Positions 35,895 through 47,153 of a DNA stretch of 64,000 bases are shown piece by piece. How positions within the stretch are numbered: position 1 is the stretch's first letter; each line of letters begins with the position of its first letter. Made by a program: the position numbers and the translations under genes. The notes beneath the pieces are model-generated. The model did no database searches and was not told where the DNA came from. It saw nothing but the letters and a program-made list of their open reading frames with translations. The stretch comes from Epiperipatus broadwayi (taxonomy: Eukaryota > Onychophora > Udeonychophora > Euonychophora > Peripatidae): contig JAQFVV010012496.1 of the NCBI GenBank assembly GCA_028023455.1, forward strand, positions 4,033,764 to 4,097,763. Reading direction: 5' to 3'.

Positions 35895-37051
35895 GAAATC
35901 CAAGTATGGTATATATACTTAAGCTAGATGAGACTAAAAGGGATTTGAACCCAGAAATTCAAGCTCCCTGCAGTCATCTAATCTATCCATTATAACTGAT
36001 ACACATGACCACATATAAGTAAAAAAGATAAATTATCTCCACTATTTCATGCTGAACCAGCACTCATCAATTGATCTAAATCATCATCTCCCACACACAC
36101 ATATATATAATCAGTGCCTGGTTTATATTAAGATTGAAAATCTACAAACTTTAATGGCAGTCTTCAATTCTCTCAACTTTCTAATTTTTTAGCCATCTAT
36201 ATCATTGAAAATCTGAATGTTTAAAGTCCTAATTAATGCATTATTATTGTCATACCCACGGTGACCTTAAGGCAATCCGAGTCCTCAAATGTAGGACCTT
36301 GATATGTCTGTTGACTTAAATACACAGAAGAGGGATGGGCAGAATATGGGCATATTGAAATACAAATATAGTATATATGCTTAAGATAAATATAATTAAA
36401 GGAGGATTTGAACCCAGACTTTACACATGACTACATACATGTAAAAAGATAAATAATCTCCAATGTATATATTTCATGCTGAACCAGCACCTATCAATTG
36501 GTCCAAATCATCATCTCCCACACACACATATAATCAGTGCCTGGTTTAAATTAAGATAGCAAATATACAAACTTTAATGGACAGGTGTCAATCCTCTCCA
36601 TTCTCCAACTCTTTAACCATCCCTATCATTAAAAATCTGAATGCTCAAAGTCCTAGTTGATCTTAAGGTAATCTGACCCCTCATATGTAGAACCTTGATA
36701 TGTCAACAGGATAGGCAGAAACCAGGATATATGATATTGAAACACAAGTATAGTATACATACTTAAGCTAAATATAATTAAAGGCAAATTTGAACACAGA
36801 CTGTCAAGCTCTTCTCAGACATCTACTCTATTCAATAACCAATATATATATATATACATGCCCACATACATGTAGAAAAGCTAAATGATTGCGAAATATA
36901 CGTATTTTGTGTTGAACCTGCAGTCATCAGTTGGTCCAGATCATCATCTCCCATATATTTTACTTGGTTTAATATTAAAATAGCAAATCTGCATATTTTA
37001 TTGGACATAACTTCAAGCCTCTCCGCTCTCCAATTCTTTAGTCGTCCATGC

Positions 37052-37055
<4 letters not shown>
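35895..37055 (-). mobile_element. Family A, three head-to-tail units
   Basis: Minus-strand hammerhead positions at 36058, 36485 and 36918 give spacings of 427 and 433 bp. Each unit starts near GAAA(T/C)(C/A)CAAGTATAGTATA at its left side. Cores in sense are TTGATGA, TTGATAG and CTGATGA-ACTGCAG, all with at least one inactivating change. A third independent case of tandem multimers in this family. Confidence 0.75.

Positions 37056-37136
<81 letters not shown>
37055..37136. repeat. (TA)n microsatellite
   Basis: About 80 bp of TA terminating the family A array. Confidence 0.95.
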
Positions 37137-37137
<1 letters not shown>

Positions 37138-38007
37138 GATTATAAGTTATAAATATATTGGTTTGAGATGTGCATGTATTTTATATCTGTTCAAACGCTC
37201 ACATTTAGTTTTAAGGAAAAATATGAGAAGAGTTTAAAATGCTGTAAAAGATAGTTTAATTGTGCAAGAAAAAAATATAAATACATATAAAGTTTTGAAG
37301 ATGTTGACGTAGATTGGCTATTTTGGGAAAAACCAATGCTCATAACATTCCTTAAGACTCCCCTTCATAGTTTTAATTTTGGAGAAAAATCTAAAATACA
37401 ATTTATATGTAAGCTATTAAAAACAATGAATTTGCATACATATATTTATAAAAGTGTCAGGGTGTACAAACAACTAGTGTGTTTTTTTTTAATTATGTTA
37501 AAACTATGATTTTTCCACATACCCCTTAATCCTGAACTAATTTCTTAAATAATAGATTTTAAAATATCCTAATGAAAGAAAACTAATGCAGTAAATTTCT
37601 GTCTTAAAGCTTCTGACTACTACAACTCCAAGAAACTAATAATCTTTCTGTTCTGACTAAGAAACCAAAAATTAAAAAAAAGGAAAAACAATTTTTTCAA
37701 GCAATTAGAAATAAATATATAGGTAGTCCTCTACTTTGCACCTAATTGGTTTTTGAAACGTATTTGAAAGTTAAAATGTTTAAATGCAGAGCAATGTAAA
37801 AAAAGAAAACATCAAAATGTTTTTTTTTTTTTTAAATACATGTATATTTTTCTAAGGTTTATGATGATGGTGTTCTAATTGTATTTATATGTTTGATTAT
37901 TTCCATCATCTAATATTAAGTATTAAATGTCTTTAGAAAAATTAAACTTTATTTAAATTTTCCAGTTACATTCAATTGTTAGTAATAGCACACAGATTAT
38001 GCACAAT

Positions 38008-38380
38008 AGTCAAAATAAGAGTCATAGATCAATTCATAGATCACATGACCCTATCTCTTAAGCTTGTAAATTATAAACAGTGAGGATTTCCAATTCCTCT
38101 ACAAGCTTTATGATAAATGCATAGCCAGAGCCAACACTTAAAATATCTCTGTTAGGAACCCCTCCCCAAACCCCTGACCATGTTTTTGTGCTTTGGCACT
38201 CCTCAGAGAGATGTCAGGGCAGGACTAGTCTGAACCTGCCCTAACACCTCTCTGAGGAGTGCCAAAGCACAAAACCATGGTCAGGGGTTTGGGAGGGGTT
38301 CCTGACAGATATTTTAAGTGCTGGCTCTGGTTATGCATTTATCATAAAGCTTGTAGAGGAATTGGCAATCCTCACTGTTT
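38008..38380. mobile_element. Family D foldback hammerhead element with 12-bp TSD
   Basis: ATTATGCACAAT at 37996-38007 and 38381-38392 encloses 373 bp. After a 67-bp 5' part (with GATCACATGACC, similar to the family B 5' end) come two near-identical inverted arms, about 38075-38226 and 38233-38380, with only a few bases between them. Each arm carries a hammerhead-shaped motif. The close match of the arms suggests a young insertion or arm-to-arm conversion. Confidence 0.9.
38246..38288 (+). ncRNA. Family D hammerhead ribozyme (G12A variant)
   Basis: Stem I: ACCTCT (38246-38251) pairs AGGGGT (38283-38288). Core CTGAGGA 38252-38258. Helix II: GTGC (38259-38262), loop CAAA, GCAC (38267-38270). 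The next residues are AAAA where GAAA is required. Stem III: ACC/GGT around AT, then C17 at 38282. All helices form, but the essential G12 is A, so cleavage should be lost. The other arm carries the same motif on the minus strand with the same change. Confidence 0.75.
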
Positions 38381-39542
38381 ATTATGCACAATGTTTTGAG
38401 AGGTATAATTCTCCCCTCTTCTTCAGGTGTTGCTGGCATGATGAGTGGCAGTTGTATCATGGGAATCGAACCTGGACCCTAAGATTTTTGAGTATTGAAT
38501 TTTAAGGTAACACTTTGGCAGTATGGCTCAGTGGTTAGAGTGGTACATTAAAATTCAATACTCAAGAACCTAAGTGTCCAGATTCGATTTCCATGCTAAT
38601 AGTGTCACTGGTCAGGCTAGCAACACCCGAAGAAAAGGGGAGAATAGTACTTCTCAAAACGTTGTGCATATATTAACCTATGTATTATTATTAACAGTTG
38701 AATGTATTTGGGATATTTAAATAAAGTTAAATTTTTCTAAAGACATTCGATACTCATTATAGATGATGGAAATAGTCCAACATACAAATACGTGTATATA
38801 TATATATATTTGCTAAATATTATGTTTCTATTTTTAGAAAAAAAATCAAAGAATTCTTAATATATAATACATTTCTATTCTTTGAAAATATTTTTTAACT
38901 AATTTTTTTTAATTTTAATTGAGAAAAAATGAGGCTAAATACAGTATATAAACATGCATGACACAATCATATATGTATAAGATCTAGACAAATAATATTT
39001 AAAAAGTTTAAAAGTATAATGAAGATTAACTTGTCAGGGTATTAATTTGAAAATATTCCTTAATTTCGTTCCAGTTTTGACGATTAAACATATAGTCGAT
39101 CGATTTAAGCAAAAGATTCCCCATTTGCCTCAATTTTATGAAGATTATGAGACCTCGATTTCTTTTTGTCCATATCAACACTGCCGTTTTTTCATTTTTC
39201 ATTCATGTTTATATTTTTTTCACCAAAACAGAAATTGTTACATTTTCATTTACCATTGTTAAACTCCCTCCACTCACAACTTTGACGCCATCCATTTCTG
39301 ATAAATACAACAATAATTATTACTAATCATTTTCAAAACTAGAGATTATATCAAGCAAAGATATAAACTTTAAACCCCAGTTAAAGATTAATATATCTGA
39401 TTTTTTTTTAAAATTTACACACTCACGGAGTTATTCACCATTCACTTTCCCCATGTGTAATATCTTTATAGATATAATAAACACCTCCATACTTCCCCAA
39501 TGTTTTTAAATTCATATAAATAAAGATATAAAAAAAGACAAA

Positions 39543-39596
39543 TGACCACCAAGATGCATTTCGTGCTGAACCAGTACTCATCAGTTGGCCCAGATC
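39543..39596 (-). ncRNA. Hammerhead ribozyme, family A
   Basis: On the minus strand GATCT-GGG-CCAA, CTGATGA, helix II GTACTG/CAGCAC (one A-C mismatch), GAAA, TGCATC, TTGG. Core nucleotides are all present; helix II is weaker than in the facing copy. Confidence 0.8.
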
Positions 39597-39658
39597 ACTA
39601 TCTTTCATATATATCTCTATTATATGAAGAGTATTTATCTAGAGTAAATTATCACTTT

Positions 39659-39711
39659 GATCTGGGCCAACTGATGAGTGCTGGTTCAGCACGAAATGCA
39701 TCTTGGAGATC
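39659..39711 (+). ncRNA. Hammerhead ribozyme, family A, apparently intact
   Basis: Type I hammerhead with every conserved base. Stem I outer GATCT (39659-39663) pairs AGATC (39707-39711). An asymmetric internal loop GGG (39664-39666) follows. Stem I inner CCAA (39667-39670) pairs TTGG (39703-39706). Core CTGATGA 39671-39677. Helix II GTGCTG (39678-39683), loop GTT, CAGCAC (39687-39692), with the preferred G10.1-C11.1 pair. GAAA 39693-39696. Very short stem III in TGCAT, then cleavage-site C at 39702 (AUC). Loops in stem I and helix II are placed as for the tertiary contact of natural hammerheads. The short stem III suggests better activity in a dimeric transcript. Confidence 0.92.
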
Positions 39712-40473
39712 ATTTGTCTTTTATTGTATCTTTATTTATATGAATTTAAAAAAGAATGGGGAAGTATGGAGGTGTTTATTATATCAAGAAAACAGAAATG
39801 TATATAAAGTGATACCTTCTAACATAAACTGAGAAAAGACAACTTATCAACACGAGCTAACTCAAAACATTCATGCTCAAGACTGAACTTGCGATGTGAA
39901 AATGGATGTGATTAATGTCAGAGAGATGGGGAGGGACTAGTGAATAATAGTCCATGAGAATAGAAGAATCATTACATAAAAGTAAGCACACTTTGTCATA
40001 TATATATCGATAAAAATCGAAAGTACAAAATGTGTAAAAAATAATAAATTATCTAAAAGAAGAATGTAGGAAAGTAGAAACCATCTGAAAAATAGCTAGA
40101 ATTAAGTATGATTAGTGAATACATATTTCTGCTTGACTACTTTACATATTTTAATTTCAATATATATGCACAAGCTACACTTTAACGTGATGTTTCTTCA
40201 TTTATTTTTAGAATTACTTTGTTGATAAGGAAAATATATTATTATTCTAAAGAAGAGAATAATGACAATTCCATTGATTGTAGCAACTTTAGTAAGATTG
40301 TTTCTTAATTATCTCAATTATAGATATAAAATTTGGACATTGAAAAATAAAGATAGGAAAAATAGAATATTAATTTAAATAACATCTTTTCTGATCACTG
40401 ATTAGGAAGTTACAAGTTCTTATGCAATCTAACCTAATAGCATAAACAGTTTTTTTGCAAAGAAAAAAATGGT

Positions 40474-40491
40474 GGGGGGGGGGGGGGGGGG
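40474..40491. repeat. Poly-G run (18 G)
   Basis: Homopolymer flanked by G-rich sequence; could be an assembly-sensitive site or a G-quadruplex on the plus strand. Confidence 0.85.
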
Positions 40492-41049
40492 TTGAAAGAG
40501 GTATTTTTTGGGTGGGGCTTGGTTAAATTTATTATAAAGTTGTAGAGGGATTGAACCTCTTTATTTTTAAACAAAAAAGAGAGAGAGGGAGGGGGATGAA
40601 TTGATTATGACTTTTATTTTGATATTTATAGTTATTGGATGTATTTGGGTGAAATATTGATTGAAAATCAAGTACCACTTCTGTCAGTTTCAGAACTCTA
40701 GTAAAGTTTTTACTTGAATAATTGAGATCAGTATTTTCCAGAATGCCAGTAATTAGATTATTTCAGACTGGATTTATTGAAACATGTGCAAACTAAAAAA
40801 AGTAATGTTTTAATACCACTTTATAAAAATGCCTTTTTTCTTCACTTTTAGACTCTAGTCTAAGATATCCAGGGTTCAAATGATCTGCAATTTTCTTTAT
40901 TTTTCCATATCATTTTTACTAAGCAAATTGAATAACAAGTCATCTAGGAACTTATAAAATGAGTAGTACTTGGCTACAATCACAATCACTATGGAACAAT
41001 TGGTAAAAAAACACAAAAGAATTAAAAAGATCTCCAGGTTCGGTCAAAT

Positions 41050-41935
41050 TAGAAATATTTATTTCTCCACTGGAGTTTAGGTTATCCTCTGCAGAAGATG
41101 CATAACCTGTTTCTTCAGCTTCATTTGAAGTTGTTAGATTTTAATTTGTCCATTAGCTTATAATGATTCTCATCATTCTGTTTGGAACTTCAACTTCCTG
41201 GTTCTCCATCCAAGCTTCTTGAAAAGGGATCTGCCAAATTAGGGTGTACAATCACTGTCAGCAGATTACCACTGAGCATGTCCATGATTTAGGGAATAGT
41301 GCTTCCTACTAAAGAATTTGTTTGAGTATGTGGTTCAGTGCACTATATATTTTTTTCGGATAGATTCAAAACAAGTGAAGCAGATGCATGTGTCAAAAGC
41401 AAATTGTGTTATTATTATCTATATTATTGGTCTGTTCAAATAATATTCTCTTTTAGACCACTGTCCAGAAGGATACATTGTTTTGAAAAATAAATGTAAT
41501 CATATAATAAGTATTTGCCCTAAACTATTTTGTGTAAGCTGTAATATGAAAACTATTTCTACACACCAATGTCCAAAACCGAAAACCAATTCAGAATTAA
41601 CCTGCATTAGTGAACTTAAATTTTTTTGAACAGACCAATAATATAGACACAACTTGCTTTCAATACATGCACTGCTTAATCTGTGCACTGATCACATCCA
41701 GTTTTCTAGTAGGAAGAACTACTCCAGAAATTATGGCACTCTGTGGTAGTCTGTTGATAGTAAACAATTGTACACCCTTATGCAAGCAAAAATCTGGCAG
41801 ACCCCTTTGTAAAAAGCATGGGTGGAATACCCAGGACGGTAAACTTTCAGATAATGATGATGAGAATCATTATAACCTAATGGACATCTTTAAATAAAGT
41901 TAAAGAATCAAACCCTACATCTTCTACAGAGGATG
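41050..41935. mobile_element. Foldback element of about 880 bp
   Basis: Inverted arms of about 330-400 bp around a centre near 41480-41600. Paired landmarks: TTATAATGATTCTCATCAT / ATGATGAGAATCATTATAA, ATATTATTGGTCTGTTCAAA / TTGAACAGACCAATAATAT, and AGGGTGTACAATC / TTGTACACCCTTA. A 95-codon frame spans the right arm but has no family match that I recognise. Unknown class. Confidence 0.65.
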
Positions 41936-42158
41936 ACTGCTAATAACAAGGAGCTGTAACTGTCACATATAATTTATCACTTATTCCATTGATGCATTAG
42001 TTCTAGTACCTTGATAAAATTTATTAACATTGCACAAAAGAGCTCCTAGCTAACAGCCATTAATATTTTGTTTGTTCTAATGCATCACAATTTTATAATG
42101 TTTGGTTTCAGGTTTACTAAAATGAAATATAGAATAGGCAGTGGTAATTTGAGAGCTT

Positions 42159-42637
42159 AAACAATGTGATGTGATGTGATGTATCATGGCTTCTCCTTAA
42201 ACGAAGTCAAGAATATCTCAGCAATTATGCCCAGATAAACCTTTTAGCCACTTTATTTTTCATACAGTAGTGCCACCCTGTGCCAACCAGAGTAATCAAT
42301 GGATTCCAGAAGGCTTGTGCATAAAATCCCTATCTAGTGCCTACTCATCCAATATCCCCAGACTAGTTTCTGACTTGTGGCCTTCGTCAATGAGGAGCCT
42401 TAGATCTGAGAGCACTGTACCTAGACCTTAGATTGGCTCCTCACTGATGAAGGCCACAAGCCAGAAACTAGTCTGGGGATATTGGATGTGTAGGCACTAG
42501 ACAGGGATTTTATGCACAAGACTTCTGGTATCCATTGATTATTCTGGTTGGCACAGGGTGGCACTACTGTATGGAGAGTTTTGCCTTGTTTAATAACAAT
42601 TTTATGGTAGTATGAGATAGTGATCATGTGATGTTTA
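42159..42637 (-). mobile_element. Family B foldback hammerhead element with 15-bp TSD
   Basis: GTAATTTGAGAGCTT at 42144-42158 and 42638-42652 flanks 479 bp. Read on the minus strand it starts TAAACATCACATGATCAC, the family B 5' end. Two long inverted arms (GCATAAAATCCCTATCTAG / CTAGACAGGGATTTTATGC) each carry a hammerhead. The two ribozymes point outward from a short centre at about 42405-42435. Confidence 0.9.
42438..42479 (+). ncRNA. Hammerhead ribozyme, family B consensus-like
   Basis: Stem I: TCCTCA (42438-42443) pairs TGGGGA (42474-42479) with one G-U. Core CTGATGA 42444-42450. Helix II: GGC (42452-42454), loop CACAA, GCC (42460-42462), but the closing pair is A-A (42451 and 42463) in place of the usual G-C. 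GAAA 42464-42467, short stem III ACTAGT, cleavage-site C 42473 (GUC). Core bases are intact; the A-A closing pair is shared by most family B copies and may reduce or abolish activity. Confidence 0.72.
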
Positions 42638-42652
42638 GTAATTTGAGAGCTT

Positions 42653-44160
42653 TAAAGTCTGTTGACATGAATTTTCAATTGGTTGAGTAACATGCAATTT
42701 TTCAACCATCCCTGATATGTCTGCATGAGCCAATGGTATATAGCAGTTGATTAAATGATTCCATTTGATTATCAAAGTAATAGAGGTTCCACCATTTATT
42801 TTAGATCTTTTAATACCCTGTCTAAAAGGACAAATGTAACTATTGATAGGGAAGCCCATTTAACTCATTCAAAATTCTTTACATTGATGTGCATATGCTA
42901 ATTATAATCTTGAATTACAAAGAAAGAGTCTAAATATTGGGTTTGTCTACATTCTCTTTATCCCTACTAATTTTAATCTTAAATACCAAATTTACAAGTT
43001 TGCTCTACCCAATGTTGCTGGTGAGAGATTTTAATATGTTGTACAACAAATTTTTCAGGAAATGAAATTATATTTTGGCATTCCTATGAATAAATGAAGA
43101 GGGATTTTTGTCATAAGGTGCAATTTCTACTAACAATGGTAGATGATCATCTCTAATTGGCTTCATATTCTACTCTCATCCTTATATCATCTGAGTATCC
43201 TATCATTAAAACCTCACTATTCTCAGACAATCATGCAACACTTCTAATAAGCCTTCATTTCTACCATATTGATTAATACAAGTAGAATTATCTGGGTACT
43301 CCTAATATTGGCACCAGAATTATATTTTGAGATTTATATAGTTTTATTTAAACTAAAAAAAATAGAAATGAACACAATTCAAAAATGGATTGTATTTGTA
43401 AAAATTATGTCCTACACAAATGATCATACTACCAAGGCATTTTTCTAACTCATGGAACTACTGAATCTCATGGATAACTTAAATAAAGGTATAACATTAA
43501 TATCCCACTTGGAAAATGACAGACCAAGGTTGCTTGCCTTAAAAGCAGTACATAGATAAGTTACTGATATTCTAAAAGAATACTTGGCTATAAAAAACAT
43601 GTTTTTCTAAATTGACTTCATGCTTGGTCTAGATACTACATTAAGTAAGCTTTGGGGCAACCTCTCTTTGTGAACCAAAAGTTTATAGTAACCAAACAGA
43701 GACCATATGTAATGGTATAGCCTATCTATTTATTCTTAAAGGATAAATATCAAAGATGTGAGATATTTAATCCATATTCTTGGCTCCTTGGAGATCAAAA
43801 AGATAACTGTTGTCATCTTGAAACACATGGTATTTCTTGCTTTGTCTATGGACATATTACTCCTTTTATGGCACAGTCCCTGTCAAATTTAAACAATTTT
43901 CTGATTCCCTTTATGAAAAAACTGGCAATGATATCATCATTACAGAATCTTTTTCCTATATCACTGATTCCATTAGGCATAAAATTGTTTGAGTTCATAA
44001 TTGAAACCTTGTTATCATAATATATAGATAAGCTGGCTTAAGTTTGCTCACATGTTATTGTTCTGAATAACTCTAAATAAAAACATATAGAAATATGGTA
44101 AAAAGTGGTTCATTTTCCTACTGTAAAACATTTGTGTACATGGCAGATAGAAGGCAGTTC
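42653..44160. other. Unassigned region, possible old coding relic
   Basis: Somewhat less AT-rich than its surroundings, with short protein-like pieces (minus 42635-42859, GFPINSYICPFRQGIKRSK; plus near 43480-43970). I cannot assign any of these to a family. A decayed transposon or pseudogene is possible. Confidence 0.3.
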
Positions 44161-46620
44161 AATTATTATTTAAAATATACTTGATAAATTTCACATAACA
44201 TTTATATAAATGAAATACTCTCAATGCAAAGTACAAGATAAAACTTTCCTTAAAATGTTTTATCTTGTGCTTTGAGTTGGGATAGCACACAATGATATAG
44301 TGTGTGTGCACACATATATATAAAGTTGAAAGGAAAAGTAGAAATAAACACAACAATAAGGTTATATAGATATTTTTCGACATTCACTGAATAAAATACT
44401 ATTAATAGTAAGTAAAGGGTTAAATAACTCTGAGTTCAAAATAAAATTTCATTACAAAATAAATATTTTAAAAAGGTCTAATAAATATTATTATTTGTAA
44501 CTCTGATTTTAAAATTTAAAAATAAGCAAACCTTCTGATAATTGTAAAAATGTCTCTTTTTAAAATCTTTCAATTAATTTGTAAATTTCTGTTATCTAAG
44601 TAAAAACATGTATATCACACCTTGGTAAAACTTCAAACTTGTTTTCAAAAGGATTAGACAGATTGAAAACAGTTACTATGTTTTTATTACCTGACCCAAC
44701 CAAGATTATAAAAAGGACTGATAAAAAATATCAGTCAGTCTGGCTTTAATATTTCTGAGTAGTGGTTAGCAGAAGAGCTAGCGGCAGGGCTGACTGTAAA
44801 GTTGGTTAAAATATTTTGTGAAGAGTTGGTAACTGGAGCAGATGATGGCAACAGTAAAGCTAGCTTCAGAGATGGCTAGTAGAATTATAAAGAGAACTGC
44901 CATGAGGATGTAAGAATGCAAGGAAGTAACTGCTCTTCAGTTCAATGGTGGAATTTGAATTCACAAAAAGAAAAATGACCCACTTCTTTGTGTTGAAATT
45001 CATAGCCTTAAAAATGTTCGGAAGGCAGCTTGCTTACCTGAAGCTTACTAAATCCTAGTCTAAGTGAAACCAACTGCAGAACAATCCTTACCTGGACTAT
45101 ACAGAGGATAAACCAGCAAGCACACCAAAGTAATTTCTGAGATGGATGAATAATTAATTACATGTATGCTGTATCAGATATGTGCAGAGAAGTACAGATA
45201 GACATATATAAAATGATGAGTGGCTTTATATATAATGAAAATTTAAATAATTCATTTTAAAATTACATTTTGAAAGTGATATTGATCTATATCAAAACAG
45301 ATATTTTAAATAATTGATATAGTGAAAACAATATTTAAAATCTACATTTTTAATTTTAAAGACTTCTAATTAATCAATCAATAATAATCCTTACAAAACT
45401 GATTTTGTTTATTTTTCAAAGGAAGAAAAAAGGAAATTGTAATAAGTAAAGATAGAATTTGATAATTGATCCATATTTTTTTTCTAAAGAAATTAATTAT
45501 GAAATATAATCTTATTATTGTAACAAATTAAAATATTTAACGTCAATGTGAAAATACACGCACACACACATATATGTAAATTTTTAAACATTTATAGTAT
45601 TTTTTTATATACAACTGAAAAGTTTAATCATTATTTATTATTTTATATGATGATTGTAATATAAGTCAATTGTACTGCCTATTTATGTGTGTGCATATAT
45701 GTCAATGCTTGTCAAATAGGACATGTATGCAAATTTTGATCATTTTTTGCCATTATTGAATATCAATTGAAATATATTAATTATATATTAGAAATCATGC
45801 ATCTATGCACACATATATGTAAATCAATGTAACAATTTAAATTTTGAATAGGAATTATGTAAATCACAATGTCATCATTTGAAATTCTGTATAGCAATCA
45901 AAATCAGAGAGCTTACATATGTGTAGAGTCATATTCTAAGACCTTAATATCATTTTGTTATTATTGTTAAAAACTTGTGTTGAATTGTTAAAAATTGTTT
46001 CCATCATCTCTTGGTCACCATATTAGTAATAGAGCTTGTGTTCTTCGAGCTAGATTCATGTACAGGATGAATATATAAATGGGTATGCATTTAGTACTTT
46101 TGGGTATCCAGAGATGATCAATCATCATCTTGGTTGGTGCAAAAGAGAATACTCTTTAAAGCCCGTGCATTACATTTTATTTTAATTTAGTCTTAATAGA
46201 AATTAAGTTGATAGTTTGCAAACTTGATAATGGATGGACATGGTTGTATCTGTTTTGTATATGGATATTTGTAATTCATTGTGCCATATGTTCTAATGTG
46301 TGTCCTGAATGTGCACACATAGAAACATTTTCTGAATTTTTGTTTGCTTTTTCTAATTGCTTTTGTTTGGTCAAACTACCTTAACTGTAATGATTTTTGT
46401 TCTTACTCCTGTCTAGCAAGTCTTTAATTAACACATGAGTAAGTGGTAATTTAAATGGAATAATAGTCTGATCACCTGGTAAGATGATCGGCAAGTACAA
46501 GAAAGAAATTGTGGGGGAGGAGAGCTTCCAGGGTAAAAATCTTATAGCTTTCTGCAAAGAGAAGTATTCGAATAAATGTACATTTTTATACTTAAAATTT
46601 AGATTTTTCTACATAAAAAA
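44160..46620. other. AT-rich, nothing recognised
   Basis: Only short frames and simple AT-rich sequence. A GC-richer patch at about 44760-45120 shows no coding signature. Confidence 0.45.
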
Positions 46621-46626
46621 ATAAAA

Positions 46627-46798
46627 CAGCCCCTAAAAACAAGTCCTACAGTGTTTTTTGGAGCAAAAATTAATATAAGATGGGGTCTTATTTTCAGGAA
46701 AACATGGTAGGGGAAATGAAAAATGAAGTTTCTGGAAATGTACACTCAGGAAAACATGGTAGGGGAAATGAAAAATGAAGTTTCTGGAAATGTACACT
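46627..46798. repeat. Possible MITE end plus 52-bp tandem duplication
   Basis: CCCCTAAAAACAAGTCC and GGTCTTATTTTCAGGAAAAC are roughly inverted around TTTTTTGGAGCAAAAATTAA, a layout I associate with a widespread animal MITE. The terminal part CAGGAAAACATGGTAGGGG is duplicated with a 52-bp period (46695-46746 and 46747-46798, identical). Confidence 0.5.
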
Positions 46799-47108
46799 GC
46801 AGCAATATAGCAAACCTTTTCTGCATTGCTCTAATCAGTGAAATATGCTTCCACTATCGTCAATTGTACTAGTTTACCAAATCCTGACAAATTGTAGTCT
46901 GCTGAATCTTTTAAAATGTTACTTCAATTTTTTGAATCTATCTGTTTCTTTTATGAAGACCAACTAAATACAAAACATCAATCTGCCAAATGTCTGTGTG
47001 TAACTTCTGCAACAAAATAACTTCATAGTAAAAAGAAAAAAATTAACAATGGTAAGAACATCTTTTATTTAAAAATAAGTATTGGAAAGAATTTAAACTG
47101 TTTACAGT

Positions 47109-47153
47109 CCACACACACACACACGCACACACACACACACGCACACACACACG
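47109..47153. repeat. (CA)n microsatellite with CG interruptions
   Basis: ACACAC run with CACGCACAC interruptions. Confidence 0.9.

Larger units (their letters stand above)
37855..38790. mobile_element. Family E SINE, inverted pair, split by the family D element
   Basis: Minus copy from 37855 to about 38509, interrupted at 38008-38380; plus copy from about 38515 to 38790. The plus copy preserves the tRNA-like A-box half TGGCTCAGTGGTTAGAGTG at 38526 and a B-box-like GATTCGATTTCC. The hammerhead-like motif reads CCGAAGAAAAGGGG...CTTCTCAAAAC here, decayed. Confidence 0.75.
39472..39790. mobile_element. Family A palindrome with two facing hammerheads
   Basis: Arms of about 125 bp: ACACCTCCATACTTCCCC (about 39480) pairs GGGGAAGTATGGAGGTGT (about 39760). 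Each arm holds one ribozyme, minus at 39543-39596 and plus at 39659-39711, separated by about 60 bp. Confidence 0.85.

Noticed and set aside
40474-40491. Biological G-quadruplex regulator
   Set aside because: A single homopolymer run next to no gene; could equally be a sequencing or assembly artefact.
41610-41897. 95-codon plus-strand frame as a host gene
   Set aside because: It lies in one arm of a palindrome and its opposite arm encodes a broken version, so it is more likely a repeat by-product.
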